Source: Roseococcus sp. (GTDB lineage Bacteria > Pseudomonadota > Alphaproteobacteria > Acetobacterales > Acetobacteraceae). From it: a DNA stretch of 45,627 nucleotides. Made by a program: the position numbers and the translations under genes. Positions 1 through 9,471 of the stretch are shown in pieces; the first letter of the stretch is position 1; each line of letters opens with the position of its first letter. The DNA lies in assembly GCA_026414745.1 (NCBI GenBank), contig JAOAIK010000048.1, positions 1 through 45,627 on the forward strand, in the 5' to 3' direction. The notes under the pieces are model-generated. The model was not told the DNA's origin, searched no databases, and saw only the letters and a program-made list of their open reading frames with translations.

Positions 1-19
1 AGATGTGTATAAGAGACAG
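1..19 (+). other. Nextera/Tn5 mosaic-end adapter (sequencing artefact)
   Basis: The first 19 bases, AGATGTGTATAAGAGACAG, are exactly the Tn5 mosaic end used in Nextera library preparation. They sit at the very first base of the window, and genuine-looking genomic sequence starts at base 20. This is residual adapter on a contig end and not a biological transposon end: there is no transposase and no partner end nearby. The left boundary of the window is therefore an assembly boundary. Confidence 0.96.
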
Positions 20-20
20 C

Positions 21-173
21 GCCGAGGCCGCCCAGGCCGCCGCCCAGGCGCGCGAGGCGGCCGAGCGCGCGGCCCGTGCCGAGACCGCGGCCGCCGCCTT
101 GCGCGCCGAACTCGAACAGGCCCGCCGCGCGCTGGCGGAGGCCCAGGCGGCGCCGCCCGCGGCGCGCCAGTGA
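21..173 (+). CDS. C-terminal fragment of an Ala/Glu/Arg-rich coiled-coil protein
   Basis: This open frame enters from the contig edge directly after the adapter and ends at TGA 171-173. It gives about 50 residues made almost only of Ala, Glu, Arg and Gln (for example EAAERAARAETAAAALRAEL), which is a long amphipathic helix or coiled coil. It ends in the flexible tail AAPPAARQ. The composition suits the end of a coiled-coil protein such as a TolA-like, MotB-like or phage-shock-type protein, but no family can be assigned. The 5' part is missing. The next gene starts 30 bases downstream on the same strand. Confidence 0.5.
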   Translation, partial: AEAAQAAAQAREAAERAARAETAAAALRAELEQARRALAEAQAAPPAARQ

Positions 174-203
174 CCGTCCAGGGAAGAGGGAGGACACGGA
201 AGA

Positions 204-1190
204 ATGACGATGCTCCATCGCCGCCTGCTGCTGGGGGGCGCCGCCGCCGCCCTCTCCGCGCCCGCGCTGCGCGCGCAGGGAAGCTGGAACCCCACGCGGC
301 CCATCACCCTGGTCGTCGGCTTCCCCCCCGGGGGGCAGACGGATTTCGCCGCGCGCGTCATCCAGCCCGGCATGCAGAACGCGCTGGGCGTGCCCGTGGT
401 GATCGACAACCGCGGCGGGGCGGGCGGGAACATCGGCACCGAGACGGTGATGCGCGCCCGCCCCGACGGCTACACCATCCTGGCGGGCAACTCCTCGCCG
501 ATGACGATCAACCCGCACGCCATGGACGGGATGACGATCGACCCGCGCGAGATGGTGGCCATCGGACTCGCGCTGCAGTCCTCGCTCGTCCTCTGCACCC
601 ATCCCTCCATGAATGTGCGCAACCTCGCGGACCTGCGCGGCTGGATCGCGCGGCAGCCGCGGGGCTCCATCAACTACGGCTCGGCCAGCGCCGGCAGCCT
701 GACGCACATCGCCATGGAGCTGTTCCGCGAGCGCATCGGGCGGCCGGAGATGACGCACATCCCCTATCGCGGCTCCGGCCCCGCCATGCAGGATTTCATC
801 GCCGGCCGCTTCTCGCTGATGTTCGACGGCGCCTCGGTGGTCGCGCCCTTCCTGCAGGACAACCGGCTGCGCGGCGTGCTGGTGACCGGGCGCGAGCGCA
901 GCCCCGCCTTCCCTGACATCGCCACCTCGGCCGAGCAGGGGCTGACAGACTTCACCTTCTACGCCTGGATCGGCCTCTTCGCGCCGCGCGGCACGCCGCC
1001 CGAGGTGGTGGCGCGCCTCAACGCCGCGCTGAACGCCGCCCTGGCCGATCCGGCGACGCGCGAGCGCATGACCAGCCGCGGCGACGAGCCCGGCGGCGGC
1101 ACGCCCGAGCAGATGGCGCAGATGATGGCCGAGGACTACGCGCGCTGGCAGCGCGTGGTGCGCGAGAACAACATCCGCGCCGAGAGCTGA
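204..1190 (+). CDS. Bug/TctC-family periplasmic solute-binding receptor
   Basis: This 328-residue protein belongs to the Bug (TctC) family, whose members are periplasmic binding proteins for carboxylates and other small organic solutes. The N-terminus carries an RR-containing signal sequence (HRRLLLGGAAAALSAPALRA, Tat-like), with predicted cleavage before Q25. Family hallmarks follow: the strand-loop VVGFPPGGQTD near residues 38-48, the DNRGGAGGNIGTE segment, and IPYRGSGPAMQDF in the second lobe. The start is supported by a GGAGGA box upstream. No TctA/TctB membrane genes are adjacent, so the receptor is an orphan and its ligand cannot be predicted. Confidence 0.9.
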   Translation: MTMLHRRLLLGGAAAALSAPALRAQGSWNPTRPITLVVGFPPGGQTDFAARVIQPGMQNALGVPVVIDNRGGAGGNIGTETVMRARPDGYTILAGNSSPMTINPHAMDGMTIDPREMVAIGLALQSSLVLCTHPSMNVRNLADLRGWIARQPRGSINYGSASAGSLTHIAMELFRERIGRPEMTHIPYRGSGPAMQDFIAGRFSLMFDGASVVAPFLQDNRLRGVLVTGRERSPAFPDIATSAEQGLTDFTFYAWIGLFAPRGTPPEVVARLNAALNAALADPATRERMTSRGDEPGGGTPEQMAQMMAEDYARWQRVVRENNIRAES

Positions 1191-1208
1191 CCCGCCGCCC
1201 CCCTCACG

Positions 1209-1243
1209 CCTGTCGCGCGAAGGTCCACCCCTCGCGCGGCAGG
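1209..1243. terminator. Strong stem-loop between convergent genes
   Basis: The arms 1209-1220 (CCTGTCGCGCGA) and 1232-1243 (TCGCGCGGCAGG) pair over 12 bp with one G-U wobble and an 11-base loop. The hairpin lies 19 bases after the stop of the Bug receptor and between that gene and the convergent apaG. No T-run follows on either strand, so termination is inferred from position and stem strength. The remaining bases up to 1401 show no gene. Confidence 0.5.
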
Positions 1244-1401
1244 CATCGCCACCTTGGCCTTGCGCACGGCCGCCCCGCCAGCCCCGCGCGCCATACCCGC
1301 CGCATGAAGGCCATGTGCTTCGGGAGCGGGGCGCAGGCCGCGGGCCGCATCCGCGGCCTCGGCCCTCCGGGCCGCAGGGTCGGGGCGTCGTGCGCTTGGT
1401 A

Positions 1402-1803
1402 TCAGTGCAGCCTGCCCGACTGGTGCGGGCTGTCGAGGGAGAAGGCCGGCACCTCGGCGTCGAAGGGCTCGCCCGTGTCGGTCACCACCATGTGGTAGAG
1501 GCCGCGCATGAAGCCCGATGGCGTGGGCAGCGGCGTGCCCGAGGTGTATTCGAAGCTCTCGCCGGGCTCGAGGACGGGCTGCTCACCCACCACTCCCTCC
1601 CCGTGCACGCGCAGGGTGCGGCCCTGCGCGTCGGTGATCAGCCAGGTGCGCTTGAGAAGCTGCACCGTCTCCCGTCCCTCGTTCGCGATCTCCACCTTGT
1701 AGGCCCAGACATAGCGGCCCGCCTCCGGTTCCGACTGGTCGGCCAGGTAGAAGCTGCGCACGGTGACCCGCACGCCGCGGGTCACGGCCGTGTAGCGCGT
1801 CAT
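1402..1803 (-). CDS. apaG: ApaG (DUF525) protein
   Basis: This 133-residue protein matches the length and layout of ApaG, a small cytoplasmic fibronectin-III-like protein historically linked to Co2+/Mg2+ resistance and diadenosine tetraphosphate levels. Recognisable family features are VTVRSFYLADQS near the N-terminus, VWAYKVEIANEG, the central LLKRTWLITDAQGR strand, GEGVVGEQPVLEPGESFEYTSG, and the end region GFMRGLYHMV. It lies about 100 bases downstream of metZ on the same strand and could be co-transcribed with it. The biochemical role of ApaG remains poorly defined. No clear ribosome-binding site is seen at the ATG. Confidence 0.93.
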   Translation of the reverse strand: MTRYTAVTRGVRVTVRSFYLADQSEPEAGRYVWAYKVEIANEGRETVQLLKRTWLITDAQGRTLRVHGEGVVGEQPVLEPGESFEYTSGTPLPTPSGFMRGLYHMVVTDTGEPFDAEVPAFSLDSPHQSGRLH

Positions 1804-1902
1804 GCGCGGGGCATCGCCGCGGCGGCGATCCGGGATGCGAGGTCCATGGGGCGGAGATCACCACAGCCCGGCGCCGCGCGCCACACCGCCGCCGCATCAG
1901 GC

Positions 1903-3114
1903 CTATTCGGCCGCGCGCGCGGCCCCATGCGGGATCGCCTCCAGCGCCTGCGCCAGATCCTCGATGAGGTCCGCCACGTCCTCCAGCCCGACCGAGAGGC
2001 GCACCGTGCCGTCCGTGATGCCGAGCCGCGCGCGCTCCTCGGCGCCGATGCGCATGTGCGTCGTGGTCGCCGGGTGGGTGGCGAGGGACTTCGAGTCGCC
2101 CAGGTTGTTCGAGACATCCACCAGCCCGAGCGCGTTCATGAAGGCGAAGCAGGCCTGCTTGCCGCCCCTGATCTCGAAGGTGACCAGCGTGCCGCCGGCG
2201 CCCATCTGCCGCAGCGCCAGCGCCTGCTGCGGGTGGTCCGGGCGGAAGGGGTAGAGCACGCGCGCCACCTCCGGCCGCTCGGCCAGGAAATCAGCGATGG
2301 CGGCGGCGTTGCGGCACATCTGGTCGACGCGCAGCTTGAGCGTCTCGAGCCCCTTCAGGATCACCCAGGCATTGAAGGGCGACATGGCGGGTCCGGTGTT
2401 GCGGAGGAAGGGCTGCAGCACCTCGTCCACCCATGTCCGCCGGCCGAGCACCGCCCCGCCCAGCACGCGGCCCTGCCCGTCCATGTGCTTGGTGCAGGAA
2501 TAGACGACGACATCGGCCCCCTGCTCCAGCGGCCGCTGCAGCAGCGGCGTGGCGAAGACGTTGTCCACCACCACCAGCGCGCCGGCCCGCTTCGCCAGGC
2601 GGCACACCGCCTCCACGTCCACCAGCTCGAGCATCGGGTTGGAGGGGCTTTCCAGCAGCACCATGGCGGTGGGGGCGCTCAGCGCCGCCTCCCACTGCGC
2701 GAGGTCCGCGCCGTCCACGAAGACGCTCTCGATGCCGTAGCGCGGCAGCAGGGTGGAGACGATCCAATGGCAGGAGCCGAACAGGGCGCGGCTGGCCACC
2801 AGCCGGTCGCCGGTCTTGAGGTGGGAGAGCAGCGCGGCATGAACGGCGGCCATGCCGGTGGCCGTCAGCCGGCAGGCCTCGGCGCCCTCCAGCGCGGCCA
2901 GCCGCTCCTCCAGCATGGTGAGGGTGGGGTTGCCGAAGCGGCTGTACTGGTAGTGCGCGATCTCGTTCTTGAAGGTCGCCTCCGCCTGCTCGGCGCTGTC
3001 ATAGACGAAGCCGGAGGTGAGGAAGAGCGCCTCGGCCGTCTCGCCGAAGGGGGTGCGGGTGAGCCCCCCGCGCACGAGCTGCGTGGCGGGGCGGAGGCGG
3101 CGGGTCTGGGACAT
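1903..3114 (-). CDS. metZ: O-succinylhomoserine sulfhydrylase (PLP-dependent)
   Basis: MetZ makes homocysteine from O-succinylhomoserine and sulfide, the direct sulfhydrylation route of methionine synthesis. The 403-residue protein has the full Cys/Met-metabolism PLP fold: YSRFGNPT at residues 57-64, the PLP-ring aspartate D184 in VVVDNVFATP, and the Schiff-base lysine K209 in YSCTKHMDGQGR. The start at 3114 has a GAGGTG box 5-6 bases upstream; an in-frame codon 11 residues earlier is less likely. The family also contains cystathionine gamma-synthase, but the N-terminal RPATQLVRGGLTRTPFGE form is typical of MetZ. A possible regulatory leader lies upstream. AhcY and FolD nearby belong to the same methyl cycle. 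Confidence 0.92.
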   Translation of the reverse strand: MSQTRRLRPATQLVRGGLTRTPFGETAEALFLTSGFVYDSAEQAEATFKNEIAHYQYSRFGNPTLTMLEERLAALEGAEACRLTATGMAAVHAALLSHLKTGDRLVASRALFGSCHWIVSTLLPRYGIESVFVDGADLAQWEAALSAPTAMVLLESPSNPMLELVDVEAVCRLAKRAGALVVVDNVFATPLLQRPLEQGADVVVYSCTKHMDGQGRVLGGAVLGRRTWVDEVLQPFLRNTGPAMSPFNAWVILKGLETLKLRVDQMCRNAAAIADFLAERPEVARVLYPFRPDHPQQALALRQMGAGGTLVTFEIRGGKQACFAFMNALGLVDVSNNLGDSKSLATHPATTTHMRIGAEERARLGITDGTVRLSVGLEDVADLIEDLAQALEAIPHGAARAAE

Positions 3115-3205
3115 GTGAACACCTCGAAACGCACGGGCGTCCGGCACCCTGTCCCGGGTGCGGCGCCCTCCCGCCGGAGCGTGGCGGGCCGGGCGCCTTC
3201 AGCCG

Positions 3206-3250
3206 TTTAGCGCGCTTGTTTTCCGCCCCCTGCCATCGCCGATGGCAGGC
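3206..3250 (-). promoter_or_regulatory. Hairpin plus conserved-looking block in the metZ leader
   Basis: Upstream of metZ, read on the minus strand, is a 7-bp hairpin, TGCCATC-GGC-GATGGCA (3231-3247). It is followed by AAAACAAGCGCGCTAAACGG (3203-3222). The AAACAAG...CGCTAAA pattern resembles the 3' conserved block of SAM-II (SAM_alpha) riboswitches, which sit before methionine genes in alphaproteobacteria. The 5' half does not fit: the conserved UUGCAGCCAC-type strand and a clean P1 pairing are absent. It may be a diverged element, a protein operator built on the 17-bp palindrome, or chance. The same divergent region also has to drive the Hpt gene on the other strand. Confidence 0.25.
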
Positions 3251-3370
3251 GAACGGCCCGACGACCGGGACCTCGCCGCAAGCTGGCCGGACAAATCACG
3301 AGGGTGGGCTCCGTTAGTCCCGCCCCTGTCCGGGGTCAAGCGGCGCGGCGATTGACGCGGCGCGGGGGCA

Positions 3371-3717
3371 ATGGGAAGCCTTGCGGCGATGAGCAGCCTC
3401 GACCCCCACATCTCCCGGCAGCTGCGCGAGGATCTCGCGCCCGCGGTGCTGCGCAGCGTGGTGCAGACCTTCGAACGCGACCTCGGGCGGCTGGCGCAGG
3501 AGATGCTGGCCGCCGCCCGCGCCGGCGACGCCAGCGGCTACCAGCGCGCGGCGCACAGCATCGCGGGCGCGGCCTCGGCGGTGGGTGCCGTGGCGCTGGA
3601 GCGCGAGGCGCGCCTCGCCATGGACCCCGCCCAGCCCGAGCCGCCCCACATCCTCCTGCCGCGCCTGATGCGCGAGGCGCAGGCGGCGATCGCGGCGCTG
3701 AAGCAGATGCTCGGCTG

Positions 3718-3718
<1 letters not shown>
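3371..3718 (+). CDS. Histidine phosphotransfer (Hpt) protein, LuxU-like position
   Basis: This 115-residue all-helical protein carries an Hpt motif at residues 60-72 (AAHSIAGAASAVG). The putative phosphorylated histidine is H62, and the HxxxGxxxxxG spacing is conserved. Hpt domains relay phosphate from a hybrid sensor kinase to a response regulator in the cytoplasm. A second in-frame start (MSSLDPH) lies six codons downstream and would remove a nondescript leader. Its stop overlaps the start of the next gene (TGATG at 3716-3720), so the two are translationally coupled and probably work together. No sensor kinase is encoded in the window, which leaves the upstream donor unknown. Confidence 0.82.
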
Positions 3719-5085
<1,367 letters not shown>

Positions 5086-5099
5086 CGCACCGCCCCGCG

Positions 5100-6065
5100 C
5101 TACTCCACGCGGATGTTGGCGGCGCGGATCACCTCGCCCCAGCGCACCGTGTCCGCCGCCAGCCTGTCGCGCAGAAGCTGCGCGTCGCCGGTGACGAGCT
5201 CGACGCCCTGCTCCTGCATGCGCGCGCGCAGCCCGGCGTCGCTGGTGGCGGCGGCCAGGGCCTCTCCGGCGCGCGCGAGGATGGGCTGCGGCGTGCCGGC
5301 GGGCGCGAAGAGGCCCATCCAGAACACCACCTCGAAGCCAGGCAGGTCGTTCGCGATGGGCGGAAGCTCGGGCGCCTGGGGGATGGGCCCCAGGGTGGAG
5401 ACGGCCAGCGCCCGCGTCGCCCCTTCGCGGATGGCGGGCAGCGCCTCCTGCACCCCCTGGAACACCGCCTGCACGCGGTTCTGCCGCAGGTCCATCAGGG
5501 CCGGGATGCCCCCGCGATAGGGCACATGCACGATGTCGATGCCGGCCCGCGCCCGGAACAGCTCGAGACAGAGATGGCTGACCGAGCCCGTGCCCGGCGA
5601 GCCGAAGGACAGCCGCCCGGGCTGCGCGCGCGCCAGCGCGATCAGCTCCGCCACGCTGCGGACGGGCAGCGAGGGATGGACGTGCAGGATGAAGGGGGTG
5701 CGGAACATCATCCCGACCGGCGCCAGCTCGTTCAGCGGGTCGCGCGGCGTCAGCGTCGGCTGAAGGGTCTGGTTGATGGCGAGCGTCGTGGTGCCCGAAC
5801 CGAAGGTGTATCCGTCCGGCCGGGCGCGCGCGAGGGCGGTAAGCGCCACCGAGGTCGCCGCCCCGGGCCGGTTGTCCACCACGATGTTCTGCCCGAGCTC
5901 CCGCGCCATGCGCTCGGCGAGGGTGCGCGAGACGAGGTCCGTCACGCCGCCCGGCGGGAAGCCCTCGATCAGGGTGATGGTGCGCGTGGGCCAGCGCTCC
6001 TGCCCGGAGGCGGGAAAGGCGGCCGCGGCGGCCGGCAGGGCCAGCAGCGTGCGACGTGGTGTCAT
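5100..6065 (-). CDS. Bug/TctC-family periplasmic solute-binding receptor
   Basis: This 321-residue orphan receptor starts at 6065, with a GGAGGAGAA ribosome-binding site 4-5 bases upstream. The signal peptide (MTPRRTLLALPAAAAAFPAS) begins with RR, and cleavage falls near the GQERWP junction. Family features are ITLIEGFPPGGVTDLVSR, VVDNRPGAATSVALT, HVPYRGGIPALMDLRQNR and the C-terminal GEVIRAANIRVE, the usual Bug tail. It is transcribed divergently from ahcY and convergently with the LuxO-like gene, with only 14 bases between their stops. It differs substantially from the 204-1190 receptor and is not a recent duplicate. Confidence 0.9.
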   Translation of the reverse strand: MTPRRTLLALPAAAAAFPASGQERWPTRTITLIEGFPPGGVTDLVSRTLAERMARELGQNIVVDNRPGAATSVALTALARARPDGYTFGSGTTTLAINQTLQPTLTPRDPLNELAPVGMMFRTPFILHVHPSLPVRSVAELIALARAQPGRLSFGSPGTGSVSHLCLELFRARAGIDIVHVPYRGGIPALMDLRQNRVQAVFQGVQEALPAIREGATRALAVSTLGPIPQAPELPPIANDLPGFEVVFWMGLFAPAGTPQPILARAGEALAAATSDAGLRARMQEQGVELVTGDAQLLRDRLAADTVRWGEVIRAANIRVE

Positions 6066-6127
6066 GGCGTTCTCCTCCCGTGGCCGAAGATGCCCAGCCG
6101 CGGCGCGGCGAGGAAGGGGCGGGGCGA

Positions 6128-6145
6128 CATAAAGACATGTTTATG
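6128..6145. promoter_or_regulatory. Palindromic operator-like site upstream of ahcY
   Basis: CATAAAGACATGTTTATG is an inverted repeat with perfect 6-bp arms (CATAAA/TTTATG) around a 6-bp centre. It stands out because it is AT-rich inside a 75% GC divergent intergenic region and lies 68 bp before the ahcY start. It resembles the ATAAAG-type palindromes reported for ArsR-family SAM/SAH-responsive regulators (SahR/SamR) that control methyl-cycle genes in Proteobacteria. That assignment is from memory. No canonical SAH riboswitch core is visible in the same leader. No ArsR-type regulator gene is in the window. Confidence 0.55.
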
Positions 6146-6213
6146 CCTCTTGGCGGGCTGCGGGGGCCGTGCTACCGCCCGCCGCATCGCAGAGCCCTTG
6201 AGGACGCCCCCTG

Positions 6214-7617
6214 ATGCCCGTTGCCGCCGAATATGTCGTGAAGGACCTCTCCCTGGCCGAATGGGGCCGCAAGGAGATCAACATGGCCGAGGACGAGATG
6301 CCCGGCCTGATGGCCACCCGCGCCGAATACGGCGCGCAGAAGCCGCTCAAGGGCGCGCGCATCGCCGGCTGCCTGCACATGACCATCCAGACCGCCGTGC
6401 TGATCGAGACGCTCGTGCATCTTGGCGCCGAGGTGCGCTGGTCCTCCTGCAACATCTTCTCGACGCAGGACCACGCGGCGGCCGCCATCGCCGCCGCCGG
6501 CGTGCCGGTCTTCGCCAAGAAGGGCGAGACGCTTCGGGAATACTGGGAGTTCGTGAAGCGCACCCTGGAATGGGGCGACGGGGGCACGCCGAACCTGCTG
6601 CTGGACGATGGCGGCGACATGACGCTCTTCGTCCATCTCGGCCTGCGCGCGGAGCAGGGCGACACGGCCTTCCTCGACAAGCCCTCGAACGAGGAGGAGA
6701 CGGTCTTCTTCGCCCTGCTCAAGCGCTGCCTCGCCGAGAAGCCGGGCTGGTTCGCCCGCCTCGCGGCGAACATCAAGGGCGTCTCGGAGGAGACGACGAC
6801 CGGCGTGCACCGCCTCTACGCCATGGCGAAGGAGGGCAGGCTCCTCTTCCCCGCCATCAACGTGAACGACAGCGTCACCAAGTCGAAGTTCGACAACCTC
6901 TACGGCTGCCGCGAGAGCCTCGTGGACGCGATCCGCCGGGGGACGGACGTGATGATGGCCGGCAAAGTCGCGGTGGTGTGCGGCTTCGGCGATGTCGGCA
7001 AGGGCTCGGCCGCCAGCCTGCGCAACGCCGGCTGCCGCGTCATGGTGACGGAGATCGACCCCATCTGCGCGCTCCAGGCAGCGATGGAGGGCTACCAGGT
7101 CGTCACCATGGAGGACGCGGCGCCGGTCGCCGACATCTTCGTGACCGCGACCGGCAACGTGGACGTGATCACCCTCGACCACATGCGCGCGATGAAGCAC
7201 CGGGCGATCGTGTGCAACATCGGCCACTTCGACTCCGAGATCCAGGTCTCGGCCCTGCGCAACTTCAAGTGGGACAACGTCAAGCCGCAGGTGGACGAGA
7301 TCGAGTTCCCGGACGGCAAGCGCATCATCCTGCTCTCCGAGGGGCGGCTCGTGAACCTCGGCAACGCCACCGGCCATCCGAGCTTCGTCATGAGCGCCTC
7401 CTTCACCAACCAGACGCTCGCGCAGATCGAGCTCTGGGCGCATGGCGAAAAGTACGAGAAGAAGGTCTATGTGCTGCCCAAGCACCTGGACGAGAAGGTG
7501 GCCCGCCTGCACCTCGACAAGGTGGGCGCGAAGCTGACCAAGCTGCGTCCCGAGCAGGCCGCCTATATCGGCGTCTCGCCCGAGGGGCCCTTCAAGGCCG
7601 AGGCCTACCGCTACTGA
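6214..7617 (+). CDS. ahcY: Adenosylhomocysteinase (SAH hydrolase)
   Basis: AhcY reversibly hydrolyses S-adenosylhomocysteine to adenosine and homocysteine, which removes product inhibition of methyltransferases. The 467-residue length is typical of the bacterial long form. Visible features are the substrate region [31 protein letters not shown], the active-site run [20 protein letters not shown], the NAD+ Rossmann motif [12 protein letters not shown], and the conserved C-terminus [20 protein letters not shown] ending in YRY. The ATG at 6214 matches the usual N-terminus. Regulation is probably through the palindrome at 6128-6145. The adenosine kinase homologue at 39,315 would consume the adenosine product. 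Confidence 0.97.
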   Translation: MPVAAEYVVKDLSLAEWGRKEINMAEDEMPGLMATRAEYGAQKPLKGARIAGCLHMTIQTAVLIETLVHLGAEVRWSSCNIFSTQDHAAAAIAAAGVPVFAKKGETLREYWEFVKRTLEWGDGGTPNLLLDDGGDMTLFVHLGLRAEQGDTAFLDKPSNEEETVFFALLKRCLAEKPGWFARLAANIKGVSEETTTGVHRLYAMAKEGRLLFPAINVNDSVTKSKFDNLYGCRESLVDAIRRGTDVMMAGKVAVVCGFGDVGKGSAASLRNAGCRVMVTEIDPICALQAAMEGYQVVTMEDAAPVADIFVTATGNVDVITLDHMRAMKHRAIVCNIGHFDSEIQVSALRNFKWDNVKPQVDEIEFPDGKRIILLSEGRLVNLGNATGHPSFVMSASFTNQTLAQIELWAHGEKYEKKVYVLPKHLDEKVARLHLDKVGAKLTKLRPEQAAYIGVSPEGPFKAEAYRY

Positions 7618-7620
7618 CGC

Positions 7621-7659
7621 GGCGCGCGTGGCCGGGGCGATCGCGCCGCCGGCCGCGCC
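7621..7659. terminator. GC-rich stem-loop between convergent ahcY and membrane-protein gene
   Basis: GGCGCG...GGCCGG at 7621-7634 can pair with CCGGCC...GCGCC at 7649-7659, leaving a mostly GC loop. The hairpin lies just after the ahcY stop and touches the stop region of the minus-strand gene, so it could end transcription from both sides. It has no T-tail. In DNA this GC-rich, chance stems are common, so confidence is limited. Confidence 0.3.
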
Positions 7660-7920
7660 TCATCGCCGGGCCCGCAGCTCCGCCTCGATGCGGGCGAGCG
7701 CCGCCTCGATCGCGCGCGCCCGCGCCTCGGCCCGGCGGAGCGCAAGGCCGAGCCCGCCGATGGCGATCAGCGCCAGCGCCGAGACACCGCCCGCGCCGGC
7801 ATAGAGCAGCCGCGCGCGCGACCACCCCTCGCCGCCGAGCGGCGTGGCCCCCCAGGCGAGGTGAAGGCAGGTCAACAGTGCCAGCACCCCCACCACCTGC
7901 AGGGTGCGGTGCAGGATCAT
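7660..7920 (-). CDS. Small two-helix membrane protein of unknown function
   Basis: This 86-residue protein starts at the ATG at 7920, supported by a GGAGGG box 7 bases upstream; the longer reading frame begins in the folD stop region and has no such site. Two hydrophobic helices are visible (LQVVGVLALLTCLHLAW, and the ALALIAIGGLGLAL region). They are followed by an Ala/Arg/Glu-rich C-terminal helix that is probably cytoplasmic. I do not recognise the family. It lies 50 bp downstream of folD on the same strand. Confidence 0.65.
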   Translation of the reverse strand: MILHRTLQVVGVLALLTCLHLAWGATPLGGEGWSRARLLYAGAGGVSALALIAIGGLGLALRRAEARARAIEAALARIEAELRARR

Positions 7921-7969
7921 CGACAGCCCTCCAGGTGATCTGGCGAGCGGCCTTCGCACGGAAGACGAA

Positions 7970-8848
7970 TCATGCGCCGTCCGGGAGATGCGCCCCGCCG
8001 CGCGCCCCCGACCGGCGCGCCAGCGCCGCGTCGAGCGTGTTCTCGAGCAGGCAGGCGATGGTCATGGGCCCCACGCCCCCCGGCACGGGCGTGATGGCGC
8101 CGGCATGGGGCAGCGCCTCGGCGAAGGCCACATCGCCCACCAGCCGCCCGTCGGGAAGGCGGTTGATACCCACGTCGATCACCGTGGCGCCGGGCTTGAT
8201 CCAGCCGCCGCGCACCATCTCCGGCCGGCCCACCGCCGCCACCAGGATGTCCGCGCGGCGGCACTCGCCCGGCAGGTCATCGGTGCGGGAATGGGCGATG
8301 GTCACGGTGCAGTCGGCCGCGAGCAGAAGCTGCGCCATGGGCCGCCCCACGATCTGGCTGCGGCCGATGACGATGGCGCGCGCCCCGCGCAGCCGCACCC
8401 CCGCCTCGGCCAGCAGATGCATCGCCCCGCGCGGGGTGCAGGGCACGAGGCCCGGCAGACCGGAGGCCAGCCGCCCCGCATTCATCGGGTGGAACCCGTC
8501 CACGTCCTTCGCCGGGTCCACGGCGGCGATGGCGGCCTCGGCGCGGATCTGGGCGGGGAGCGGAAGCTGGACGAGGATGCCGTCCACCTCAGGGTCCGCG
8601 TTGAGGGTGGCGATCTCGGCCAGCAGCCTGGCCTCTGTGGTGGCCTCGGGCAGGTGCAGGGTGCGCGCGGCGAAGCCGGCCTCGCGCGCCGCCTTGTCCT
8701 TGTTGCGGACATAGACGCCGCTGGCGGGGTCCTCGCCCACGCGGACCACGACAAGGCCGGGGCGGAAGGGCAGGGCGGCGATGCGTTCGGCCAGCCGCGC
8801 GCGCAGCCGCGCGGCCAGCGCCTTGCCGTCGAGGAGGCGGGCAGTCAT
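7970..8848 (-). CDS. folD: Bifunctional methylene-THF dehydrogenase/cyclohydrolase
   Basis: FolD interconverts 5,10-methylene-THF and 10-formyl-THF (NADP-dependent dehydrogenase plus cyclohydrolase), which supplies one-carbon units for purines and formyl-Met. The 292-residue protein has the catalytic Y46xxxK50 pair (YVRNK), the conserved [10 protein letters not shown] segment, [14 protein letters not shown], the dinucleotide-binding [11 protein letters not shown] stretch and the C-terminal signature [11 protein letters not shown]. Length and order match the family. It is 8 bp downstream of yggT on the same strand and probably co-transcribed. Confidence 0.97.
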   Translation of the reverse strand: MTARLLDGKALAARLRARLAERIAALPFRPGLVVVRVGEDPASGVYVRNKDKAAREAGFAARTLHLPEATTEARLLAEIATLNADPEVDGILVQLPLPAQIRAEAAIAAVDPAKDVDGFHPMNAGRLASGLPGLVPCTPRGAMHLLAEAGVRLRGARAIVIGRSQIVGRPMAQLLLAADCTVTIAHSRTDDLPGECRRADILVAAVGRPEMVRGGWIKPGATVIDVGINRLPDGRLVGDVAFAEALPHAGAITPVPGGVGPMTIACLLENTLDAALARRSGARGGAHLPDGA

Positions 8849-8855
8849 GCGGCGC

Positions 8856-9167
8856 TCAGAAATAGAGGCCCCAGCCGATCATGTAGCGCTGCACCGCGCC
8901 CACCAGGATCATGCAGGCCTGGATCGCGAGCAGCAGGATGAGCGGCGAGATGTCCACCCCGCCCAGCTGCGGCAGCCGCGCGCGGATGGGGCGCAGCGCC
9001 GGCTCCGTCACGCGGTAGAAGAAGTCCGAGATGGTCCAGACCAGGCGGTTGCGCGTGTCGAGCACGTTGAAGCCGACCAGCAGCGAAAGGATGGCCGCGA
9101 TCACCACCGCCCAGAAGAAGAGGCTGAGCCCGGCCTGGAGGAGAAAGAAGAGGGCGTCGAGGATCAT
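8856..9167 (-). CDS. yggT: YggT-family inner-membrane protein
   Basis: This 103-residue protein has an N-terminal hydrophobic segment ([20 protein letters not shown]), the diagnostic central stretch [17 protein letters not shown], the [18 protein letters not shown] motif, and a C-terminal hydrophobic helix ([15 protein letters not shown]). YggT proteins are small integral membrane proteins linked in other bacteria to osmotic tolerance or to cell-division and septum functions. Their biochemical role is unsettled. It appears to be the first gene of a yggT-folD-membrane protein run on the minus strand. Confidence 0.92.
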   Translation of the reverse strand: MILDALFFLLQAGLSLFFWAVVIAAILSLLVGFNVLDTRNRLVWTISDFFYRVTEPALRPIRARLPQLGGVDISPLILLLAIQACMILVGAVQRYMIGWGLYF

Positions 9168-9235
9168 GCGCGGCGCAGCTCCCGGGTCTTGTGCGCGCTT
9201 GTCGCGGATGACGGCCGGGCAAGCAAGGGGGAGGA

Positions 9236-9264
9236 TTGACTCGCGGGGCCGCGTGGGCCAAACA
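9236..9264 (+). promoter_or_regulatory. Candidate sigma-70 promoter for tRNA-Ala
   Basis: A TTGACT -35 hexamer (9236-9241) is followed after 17 bp by CAAACA (9259-9264), which is a poor -10. The tRNA starts 38 bp downstream. The -35 and spacing are good and the -10 is weak, so this is a position-supported guess. Confidence 0.35.
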
Positions 9265-9301
9265 GCCGGCCCGCGGCGCGCCCCATCGCGCCGTCTCGGG
9301 C

Positions 9302-9377
<76 letters not shown>

Positions 9378-9471
9378 ATGCTCCCTCCCCCTTCTTTCGC
9401 CTGAGGACGCGATAGGCGCCACGGGGTCGCCTGCCTTCGCCCCCCTGTGCGCAGGCCGGAGCGCCCCTCGA

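Noticed and set aside
1..19. Transposon Tn5 end
   Set aside because: The exact Nextera mosaic end at the first base, without any transposase or second end, is library adapter.
3203..3250. Full SAM-II riboswitch call for the metZ leader
   Set aside because: Only the 3' block resembles the family; the P1 stem and pseudoknot partner cannot be drawn. It is kept as a low-confidence regulatory region only.
6066..6213. SAH riboswitch before ahcY
   Set aside because: The conserved SAH-riboswitch core was not found. The palindrome at 6128 explains regulation better.
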